Program-made: the position numbers and the translations under genes
Notes under the pieces: generated by a model
What the model saw: the letters and a program-made list of their open reading frames with translations, nothing else
Databases searched by the model: none
What the model was told of the DNA's origin: nothing
In this document: positions 1 to 5,570 of the stretch, in pieces
Numbering within the stretch: position 1 is the first letter of the stretch
How the letters are laid out: each line of letters begins with the position of its first letter
NCBI GenBank assembly: GCA_020846515.1
Contig: JADLDX010000754.1
Span: 1 to 6,770, forward strand
Direction of reading: 5' to 3'
Source of the DNA: Pirellulaceae bacterium
GTDB taxonomy: Bacteria > Planctomycetota > Planctomycetia > Pirellulales > Pirellulaceae
Length of the DNA stretch: 6,770 bases

Positions 1-1
1 A

Positions 2-964
2 ATGCACACTGTTTTACGTGGGATTCGTGGTTTGGGTCGTCAAGCTCTCGCTTTGGCACTGGCATCGGGTTGCCTGGCCAGCAGCACTCTGGCTGGCAAT
101 GTTCAAGTAACCCTGGAAGGTTCACTGTTGAAGGTCCGAGGTGACAATACCGCCAATTCGATCTCCATGGCGCAGACAGCCGTGGGGGACGTGTTTGTGA
201 GCGGCGCGACCGGAACGACAGTCAACGGTAGACCGTCGATCGTGTTGCGACGTGTTCAACTGAACGCCGTGGACATCTTGATGGAGGGGGGTAATGACTC
301 AGTGACCATGCGTGGGCTGGTTATTGCCAACGACCTGTTCATGAACATGGGCAGTGGCAATGACCGCGTCGGAACCTCCGGCCCCATCACTGTCGGAGCC
401 AACATGGCTATCGAGGGTGGTTCGGGTACCGACACAATTCGCCTGACCGACGCGACGGTTGGACAAGACCTCTATATCGATGGCGGTCTGGGCGCTTTGA
501 ATGCTGACATAACTGGGTTGGACGGCGGTAAGGGCCTGACCGTGATTGGTGATGAGGCCAATGACATTGTCAACGTCGTCGAAGCGATTGTGGGCGACTA
601 CATTTCGATCGAAACCAAGGGGGGATTCGATCGAGTAACAGTCCGTGACTCCATTGCGTTCGGGCTGGCGGTCAATACTGATCTAGGCGCCGACGTAGTA
701 ACCGTTCTCGGCTTGGCGACTGAAGAGTCGATCGGCATTTTCACCGGTGGCGGCAATGACACTGTCACCCTAACCGACGTCAACACGAACAACTCCTTGA
801 CTGTTTCAGTCGATGTGGGGGATGACCGAGTCGTAGGAACTGGTGTATCCGCCGGCCAAGACGCCGTGTTCGAGGGCGGCGCCGGTACGGACTCGCTCAA
901 CGATCTTGGTATCACCGGGGGAACCAAGAAGGATATCAAAGAGTTCGAAGTCGTAACTCCATAG
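2..964 (+). CDS. Exported 22-residue-repeat protein, probable beta-solenoid
   Basis: 320 residues; no named family recognised. The N-terminus is a classical signal peptide: a basic stretch (R6, R9, R13), a hydrophobic core at about 15-28, and a likely cleavage after A31 (T-L-A before G32). Cys24 in ASGC is a weak lipobox alternative. From residue 97 the mature protein shows a G-x-D-x-[VIL] motif about every 22 residues, with Asp at 99, 121, 144, 188, 210, 231, 253, 275 and 297, and a degenerate unit near 164-170. Alternating hydrophobic residues between the motifs suggest short beta strands stacked into a solenoid. The Gly/Asp-rich turns recall RTX calcium repeats, but the period is not nine residues, so calcium binding is only a possibility. 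No catalytic motif is visible. The ATG at 2 directly precedes the signal peptide and is a good start, but only one base lies upstream, so the RBS and any longer N-terminus are outside view. The sigma gene begins 272 nt downstream, so separate transcription is likely. Confidence 0.8.
   Translation: MHTVLRGIRGLGRQALALALASGCLASSTLAGNVQVTLEGSLLKVRGDNTANSISMAQTAVGDVFVSGATGTTVNGRPSIVLRRVQLNAVDILMEGGNDSVTMRGLVIANDLFMNMGSGNDRVGTSGPITVGANMAIEGGSGTDTIRLTDATVGQDLYIDGGLGALNADITGLDGGKGLTVIGDEANDIVNVVEAIVGDYISIETKGGFDRVTVRDSIAFGLAVNTDLGADVVTVLGLATEESIGIFTGGGNDTVTLTDVNTNNSLTVSVDVGDDRVVGTGVSAGQDAVFEGGAGTDSLNDLGITGGTKKDIKEFEVVTP
290..898 (+). repeat. Protein-level tandem repeat, about ten 22-residue units
   Basis: Within the exported protein, motifs of the form G-x-D-x-hydrophobic begin at residues 97, 119, 142, (164, degenerate), 186, 208, 229, 251, 273 and 295, giving spacings of 21-23 residues. 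DNA identity between units is low, so the repeat is old and held by structure rather than recently duplicated. The pattern fits coils of a parallel beta-helix. Confidence 0.75.
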
Positions 965-993
965 TAAGTGGGGTTCGTAATCGAGGACGGCTC

Positions 994-1029
994 GGGGGGC
1001 TTCGCTGGAGAAATTCGTCGGAGCCTCCC
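994..1029 (+). terminator. Possible hairpin after the repeat-protein gene
   Basis: GGGGGGCTT at 994-1002 can pair with GAGCCTCCC at 1021-1029, forming nine base pairs (two of them G-U) around an 18-nt loop, 29 nt after the stop codon at 962-964. No T-run follows the stem, so this is not a standard intrinsic terminator. It may only be an RNA 3'-end structure or chance. Confidence 0.2.
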
Positions 1030-1068
1030 TTGCCGCATTGAACAAGAAAGGAAGCTGCCCCCCTTGTC

Positions 1069-1088
1069 ACACAACTATAATAGTGTGT
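1069..1088 (+). promoter_or_regulatory. TATAAT box inside a small inverted repeat
   Basis: A perfect TATAAT lies at 1076-1081, at the centre of an inverted repeat: ACAC (1069-1072), one bulged A, ACTA (1074-1077), loop TAA, TAGT (1081-1084), GTGT (1085-1088). It sits about 155 nt upstream of the sigma ATG and could be the -10 element of the sigma-kinase operon, with the inverted repeat as an operator. Against this, no -35 hexamer occurs at the normal spacing; the nearby TTGTCA at 1064-1069 is only 6 nt away. This is a candidate only. Confidence 0.25.
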
Positions 1089-1176
1089 CAGGATGTGCCT
1101 AACCTACAGTCGTTGCTCATTTCCACAAGCTTTCTAAGCAATCCGACTCTCTTAGCAGCCAATGCTGAAAGCACGA

Positions 1177-1221
1177 AGATTAAAAGCATAAAGCTAAAAA
1201 GTAAAGAGCTAAAAAGTACAA
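1177..1221 (+). repeat. Three A-rich 15-nt tandem units before the sigma gene
   Basis: The 12-mer AGCTAAAAAGTA occurs exactly at 1192-1203 and 1207-1218, a 15-nt period. A third, degenerate unit at 1177-1191 matches the next unit at about 10 of 15 positions. The array ends 15 nt before the ATG at 1237, just before the RBS. In the mRNA it would be an unstructured A-rich leader, which could help ribosome loading or be a protein-binding site. Confidence 0.6.
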
Positions 1222-1223
1222 GC

Positions 1224-1228
1224 GGAAG
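1224..1228 (+). promoter_or_regulatory. Ribosome binding site of the sigma gene
   Basis: GGAAG lies 8 nt before the ATG at 1237, a weak but correctly spaced Shine-Dalgarno match. It supports this start, which also gives an N-terminus of the usual ECF length. Confidence 0.5.
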
Positions 1229-1236
1229 CCTCAACG

Positions 1237-1839
1237 ATGTCATCTACCGATGGAAGTTTGGTCATAAGAGTTAGAGATGGGGATGAGGCGGCCGCGGTCG
1301 AACTCTACCAACGCTACGCCGCACGCGTGTTTGGTTTAGTGCGTACCCAAATGGCTGAGCATTTACGGGCTCAGACCGAACCTGAAGACATCGTGCAAAG
1401 CATCTTCAAGAGCGTCTTTCGTGGAATGAATGCGGGAAATTATACAGCGCCACCGGGTGGCACTCTCTGGCACCTGATGGCTGTCATTGCCGTGAACAAA
1501 GTCCGAAGAAATGCGCGACAGCGAATGGCCGGCAAACGCGATGACCGCCGCACAGAATCTATCGACGCAGAAGAGTTGTCGGTGGTCGCCGACCGCCCAT
1601 CCATGGTGCAGATGGAGTCCGCGATAAGTGAGGCGATCGAGTGCCTGAAACCATCGGAACGCGAAGTGGTGGTTTTGCGTGTACGTGGTTTTTCTATTGA
1701 AGAAATTGCCTCGCAAACCCAGCGGTCTCGGCGCACGGTCGAGCGATTGCTCCAGCATGCCCGCGAAACGCTAGCCTCTCAGTTGCTCGATTCGACTGAG
1801 CAACCGCAGAGCGAAAACATGTCGGATGTGCATTCATGA
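1237..1839 (+). CDS. ECF-type RNA polymerase sigma factor, planctomycete kinase-linked type
   Basis: 200 residues, the usual size for an ECF sigma factor with regions 2 and 4 only. Region 2 spans about residues 8-95. It opens with DGDEAAAVELYQRYAARV and holds the region 2.2 core at 48-58 (EPEDIVQSIFK), where the acidic residues contacting core polymerase (E48, E50, D51) are kept. W78 and the basic stretch K88-R96 belong to the promoter-melting and -10-reading part. A linker at about 97-127 is rich in Arg, Asp and Glu. Region 4 spans about 128-183, with the sequence CLKPSEREVVVLRVRGFSIEEIA followed by a helix-turn-helix (about 152-178) that should read the -35 element. The protein binds RNA polymerase in the cytoplasm and directs it to its own promoter set. 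The stop overlaps the start of the kinase gene, and no anti-sigma gene is seen. In Planctomycetota several ECF groups are typically encoded beside Ser/Thr kinases; control of this one by the neighbouring kinase is inferred from that. Confidence 0.92.
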   Translation: MSSTDGSLVIRVRDGDEAAAVELYQRYAARVFGLVRTQMAEHLRAQTEPEDIVQSIFKSVFRGMNAGNYTAPPGGTLWHLMAVIAVNKVRRNARQRMAGKRDDRRTESIDAEELSVVADRPSMVQMESAISEAIECLKPSEREVVVLRVRGFSIEEIASQTQRSRRTVERLLQHARETLASQLLDSTEQPQSENMSDVHS

Positions 1840-4800
1840 GCTACCATGAATCCCGCAGTCGGCCGGCCGGCCCTGAGTTTGATGCGGTGATTGACTCTGT
1901 GTCGGAATCCTTGTCTGACGCTATGTCTCATGCGGCAGGTGAGGCTGTGTCGGAAGCACCTTCGGATGCCGATTCGCATGCTCGACACACCGCGATGGTC
2001 AATCCTGTGACTGTGAATAAGGACGCGGTTGATGCATTGGCGCCGGCTGTCGCCAAACCGATCACCGATAGTGTGATCAATGAGTGCTTGGATGATTTTG
2101 ACGCGGATTGGGAGCCCACGGGCGAGCGACTGAAAGCGGTCGTGGAGCGTTCTGGATTGCTCAGTGATCCGCTAGCGGTCTCTGAGTTGGTACGAGCAGA
2201 CATTGATCGCCGATACACCGCTGGAGTGCCTGTTGCCCTGACCGACTATCTCTCTTGGTTCCCCCAGTTGTTCCATAGTTCCGAAGCGCTGACTTCCATT
2301 GCCTTTGAAGATTTTCGAGCGCGTCGCTCGCGTGGACTTGAGTGCCAACCGGATCGTTGGTCCTGGTTGTCGCCCGCCCGGCATGCAGCGTGGTTCGTGG
2401 AATTGGAAGCTGAGTTTGCGCTGGAGGATAGCCCAACTCCCAACGCTTCCTCGATCGCGCTGCCACTTGAATCCAAGGGCAGTGCTGACTCACGGTTCAC
2501 AGGCAATCAGGTTGTAGATGCTGCCAGTGGTCTGCAAGCAGTTGACGAAGAGCCGGAGATCGGCAAATCGTTCGGCGACTTTCACTTGATCTGCCTGTTA
2601 GGCAGCGGCACATTTAGTCGCGTTTATTTGGCCTTACAAACTTCAATCGCCAGTCGATATGTGGCGCTCAAGGTAGTGCGTCGCACTTTGTCCGAACCGA
2701 TGCATCTGGCGAGGATGCAACACACCGGCATCATTCCATTGTTTTCGTTCCATCGCATCGGCCAGTATTCTGTGATGTGTATGCCCTATACCGGCGCAGC
2801 CACACTTGCAGACTGGTTGAAACATACCCAATACGCCCACCAGACCACAAGTTCGGCTCTTCAGAGTTCGCCGGCAAGAGGTTCGCCAGTAAGAGGTTCG
2901 CAAAAGTCACCACACGGTTCATCGAGACATTCCGATTCTTCTAGAAATGGTCAGAGTCTCATTGAAACGGTGGAAGCGACACAAAGTCGTTTGACGGCAA
3001 ATTCCGATACGTTCATTGGCGACCAGGACGCCGACAACCGTGCCAGCCGTAGCCAGGAGATCGCCGGCAAAGCCGCCGAACATTTGCGACGTTGGGATGC
3101 GGCGACCAGACAACCGCTTTACCAGTTAGCGCGATTAAGCGCGCGGGAACTGCCGCTATGGTTGGCCTGTCGTCTGGCCTCCGCCTTGGCCCATGCGCAT
3201 GCTCGTGGCATCATCCATGGCGACCTCAAGCCCGCCAATGTGCTCATTCGAAACGATGGCGAGCCGGCGCTGATCGACTTCAATCTGTCGCATTCGGACG
3301 ACGTGCCCGTGCACGATTGGGTCGGCGGAACGTTGCCCTATATGGCTCCGGAACAACTGCAAGCGCTGCTGGGACGCCGAACGGTGCTATCAGCGTCATC
3401 CGATATTTACGCTCTCGGAGTCATGCTGTTTGAACTGATGGAAGGCAAACTGCCATTCTTATCGGCTGTCTCAACAGCCGAATGCGATTTGTTGAAGGCC
3501 ATCGATTCGCGACGGAACGAGAATGTAAGGTTTAACGACTCAGTCGCTCACGGTGGTTATCGAGCCATAATCGAGCGCTGCCTGGCGTATGATGCGGCTG
3601 ATCGCTATCAAGATGCTGGTCAATTGCTCGAGGATTTGGAAGCGGAGCGAGCCAATCAAAGATTGCAGTACGCGCGAGAACCATTGACCAGTCGGCTGAT
3701 GAAGACCAGCCGTCGATATCCGCGAGTGTTCTCAGCCAGTGTCGTATCGAGTGTCGCTCTCGTTTGCACTCTAGCTGTAGCGGCCTTGGGGGTCAGTTGG
3801 TATCAGCGTAGCCAAGTGCTGTCCAGTCGTGAGCAAGCCACGCAACTGGACAAGCAGTTCCGCGAATTCGTACCGCAACTGCTTGATGCGTCAGGCATGC
3901 AGGCCGTGAACACAGTCCAGCGCATCCCTGAGATGATTCAGAGTTCTTTGAGATTCGATGCGGGCGAGCCCGTGCCTACCAGTTCGACCTATCGTTGGCT
4001 GTCGCCCTCCGATCAGCAAGTTTTGTCCGAAAGCATTTTTGATCACTGCTTGTGCGCCGCCGTGCTGCTTATGGAACGCGCACCGCATACTGCCTACGGT
4101 CAAGCATATCAACCGGCGACCGACCAATCGATTCAAGAGAGTGTGCAACAGATGCTGAGCTTGTGCGAGCAATTTCCGCACATGGGGCATAGTAGTCTGC
4201 TTTTAAATCACTTGACCAAACAGACGGCAGAAGATTTGAGAGCACGCCAGTCGGTCTCTCCTGCGCAGGTTGCCGCGCAAGGTGATAATCAACGCGATGA
4301 TCAAGCAGGAGCTGTCCGCAATGTGCAGGCGGCTGGTTTGCAGGTGCCAACGGCGGTGGGAAGTCGAGGCGCAGCGGAAACTTTGTTATCTGCGCGTGTC
4401 GTGCTGAATCGAGGCAACGCGAAACAAGCTCTGGCGAAACTCAGCTCAATGGGCAAGGATCGCTTCCACGATTATTTGTTTTGGATGACCGCTGCGGAAG
4501 CACAGCTGCAAATCGGCGAACCGCAAGCGGCCAAGATGTCCTATACCTTGGCTATTGAAGCGGCGCCGCGAGTTGCCGGCGGCTATGCTGGTCGGGCTCA
4601 AGCTGAACTGGCACTGGCCGATTATGCATCTGCCCAGGCCGATTTGACACACGCGATCGAGGTGAGCGACGAAAAGTCGGCCCATCTGGCGCAGCGAGCG
4701 CTGGTCCTCGAACGCACCAAAGAATACCAGGCTGCGCTGGACGATATCAATCAAGCCCTCTCACACAATCGCAATTCTAATCGTCTATTACTGATTCGGT

Positions 4801-5399
4801 CGCGTTTGTTGCGAAGACTGGGCGAATCCGACCAGGCTCAATTGGATTTGCAGCAGGCACTGTCCCAGCAGCCGACAAGCGCTGATGACTGGGTCGCGCG
4901 CGGTCTGGCACGCGCAACAAACGAACCAGATCAAGCCTTGGCAGACCTCCAGGCTGCACTGGCGCTCGAACCGAATTCGCCGGCCGTTCTGCAAAACATT
5001 GCTTATGTTCAGTCTGAGTTGCTTCACGACGATCCAGCGGCAGTAAAGTCGTTGGACAAGATTCTCGAGATGCGCCGCGATCATGAGGCAGCGCGAGGTG
5101 GCCGATGTGTGTTGGTGGCTCGCGCGGGCGACGCTGAGGCTGCCATCGCTGATATCGAGTACTTGAGAGAAACCTTCGACAAACCATTACCCGTCACGAT
5201 TTATCAGATGGGCTGCGCTCATGCACTCTTGGCGAAAACGCGACCTGCCAGTCGACAGGCAGCCATCAGGCTTTTGCTTCGCGCGCTACAGCAAGGTTAT
5301 GGATCTGATCTGATCGCCGACGACCCGGACCTGGATGCATTGAGAAACGAAAAGCGTTTCAAGGACCTTGTCGATTTATCGGAGGGACTATTTAAATAA
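1836..5399 (+). CDS. Membrane Ser/Thr protein kinase with C-terminal TPR region
   Basis: 1187 residues, PknB-like. Residues 1-80 are Ser/Ala/Asp-rich; about 85-198 form a helical region common ahead of planctomycete kinases. The kinase domain spans about 246-610: Gly-loop GSGTFSRV (256-263), VALK with K279, helix-C Glu E287 after a short beta3-C loop, and hinge near MCMPY (314-318). A polar, Ser/Arg-rich insert of about 100 residues (331-432) follows. Then come the catalytic loop HGDLKPAN (461-468; D463, K465, N468), DFN in place of DFG (481-483), APE (504-506), helix-F D523 and R590. All residues needed for phosphotransfer are present, so activity is likely, although it is a non-RD kinase. 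One transmembrane helix lies at about 632-655, preceded by basic residues (R620, K623, R626, R627, R630), which puts the kinase in the cytoplasm and the C-terminus outside. Residues 847-1116 form about eight 34-residue TPR-like units. The end (about 1143-1180) has the DPDLDALRNEKRFKDL block often seen at the end of such proteins. The ATG overlaps the sigma stop as ATGA with no strong RBS, implying translational coupling. A role as sensor controlling the sigma factor is inferred. Confidence 0.93.
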   Translation: MSYHESRSRPAGPEFDAVIDSVSESLSDAMSHAAGEAVSEAPSDADSHARHTAMVNPVTVNKDAVDALAPAVAKPITDSVINECLDDFDADWEPTGERLKAVVERSGLLSDPLAVSELVRADIDRRYTAGVPVALTDYLSWFPQLFHSSEALTSIAFEDFRARRSRGLECQPDRWSWLSPARHAAWFVELEAEFALEDSPTPNASSIALPLESKGSADSRFTGNQVVDAASGLQAVDEEPEIGKSFGDFHLICLLGSGTFSRVYLALQTSIASRYVALKVVRRTLSEPMHLARMQHTGIIPLFSFHRIGQYSVMCMPYTGAATLADWLKHTQYAHQTTSSALQSSPARGSPVRGSQKSPHGSSRHSDSSRNGQSLIETVEATQSRLTANSDTFIGDQDADNRASRSQEIAGKAAEHLRRWDAATRQPLYQLARLSARELPLWLACRLASALAHAHARGIIHGDLKPANVLIRNDGEPALIDFNLSHSDDVPVHDWVGGTLPYMAPEQLQALLGRRTVLSASSDIYALGVMLFELMEGKLPFLSAVSTAECDLLKAIDSRRNENVRFNDSVAHGGYRAIIERCLAYDAADRYQDAGQLLEDLEAERANQRLQYAREPLTSRLMKTSRRYPRVFSASVVSSVALVCTLAVAALGVSWYQRSQVLSSREQATQLDKQFREFVPQLLDASGMQAVNTVQRIPEMIQSSLRFDAGEPVPTSSTYRWLSPSDQQVLSESIFDHCLCAAVLLMERAPHTAYGQAYQPATDQSIQESVQQMLSLCEQFPHMGHSSLLLNHLTKQTAEDLRARQSVSPAQVAAQGDNQRDDQAGAVRNVQAAGLQVPTAVGSRGAAETLLSARVVLNRGNAKQALAKLSSMGKDRFHDYLFWMTAAEAQLQIGEPQAAKMSYTLAIEAAPRVAGGYAGRAQAELALADYASAQADLTHAIEVSDEKSAHLAQRALVLERTKEYQAALDDINQALSHNRNSNRLLLIRSRLLRRLGESDQAQLDLQQALSQQPTSADDWVARGLARATNEPDQALADLQAALALEPNSPAVLQNIAYVQSELLHDDPAAVKSLDKILEMRRDHEAARGGRCVLVARAGDAEAAIADIEYLRETFDKPLPVTIYQMGCAHALLAKTRPASRQAAIRLLLRALQQGYGSDLIADDPDLDALRNEKRFKDLVDLSEGLFK
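1899..1982 (+). repeat. Duplicated 12-residue Ser/Asp/His motif in the kinase N-terminus
   Basis: VSESLSDAMSHA (kinase residues 22-33) and VSEAPSDADSHA (38-49) are two copies of a VSExxSDAxSHA motif, separated by AGEA. The copies cover 1899-1934 and 1947-1982. This suggests an internal duplication in a disordered N-terminal tail rich in possible phospho-acceptor serines. Confidence 0.6.
2866..2906 (+). repeat. 15-bp tandem repeat in the kinase-domain insert
   Basis: Two full units, GTTCGCCGGCAAGAG (2866-2880) and GTTCGCCAGTAAGAG (2881-2895), match at 13 of 15 bases. A partial third unit at 2896-2906 follows. The length keeps the reading frame and encodes repeated S-P-x-R-G. The high DNA identity points to recent slippage or duplication in a loop that tolerates length change. 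Confidence 0.65.
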
Positions 5400-5570
5400 C
5401 GAACTGAACTAGACATTTAACGCAGTATCAGACCTTATCACCAGTAAATGGATCCTTGTCTACAAGTCAATTATGCACATGAGCAGATTTCGCTAGCCAT
5501 AAAAAACGCCGGCGACAAATTGGCTCGAACCTGCATTTTGAATCTGTTTCATCTCGCGGATAAAAATATT
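5400..5570 (+). other. Intergenic gap between kinase and matrixin-like gene
   Basis: 171 nt with no convincing terminator or promoter. It contains a short inverted repeat CTTGT-CT-ACAAG (5455-5466) and the palindrome CGCCGGCG (5507-5514). The reading frame of the downstream gene stays open back to a stop at 5445-5447, so an ATG at 5448 is an alternative start for that gene. Confidence 0.4.

Noticed and set aside
290..898. RTX (hemolysin-type) calcium-binding repeats
   Set aside because: The nine-residue GGxGxDxLx spacing is absent; the motif recurs every 22 residues.
598..1074. Antisense reading frame opposite the repeat-protein gene, and similar long minus-strand frames elsewhere
   Set aside because: Each lies opposite a well-supported + strand gene, lacks recognisable domains and has composition expected of a codon shadow.
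1038..1274. 78-codon frame starting at TTG, ahead of and overlapping the sigma start
   Set aside because: Rare start, no RBS, low-complexity Lys/Ser sequence produced by the A-rich repeats, and overlap with the better-supported sigma gene.
1861..1872. GGCCGGCCGGCC palindrome as a functional site
   Set aside because: It lies inside the kinase coding region, encodes an ordinary Arg-Pro-Ala-Gly stretch, and has no partner.
5455..5466. CTTGT-CT-ACAAG inverted repeat as an operator or terminator
   Set aside because: The arms are only 5 bp, there is no T-run, and there is no second copy in the window; easily chance.
5538..5566. TTGAAT and TAAAAA with 17-nt spacing as a promoter for the matrixin-like gene
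   Set aside because: Both boxes are weak, and the transcription start would fall at about the chosen ATG, leaving no leader.
5448..5570. Longer N-terminus for the matrixin-like gene from the in-frame ATG at 5448
   Set aside because: No RBS, and the extra 41 residues would bury the LERREVMA motif that normally sits near the N-terminus. Kept only as an alternative.
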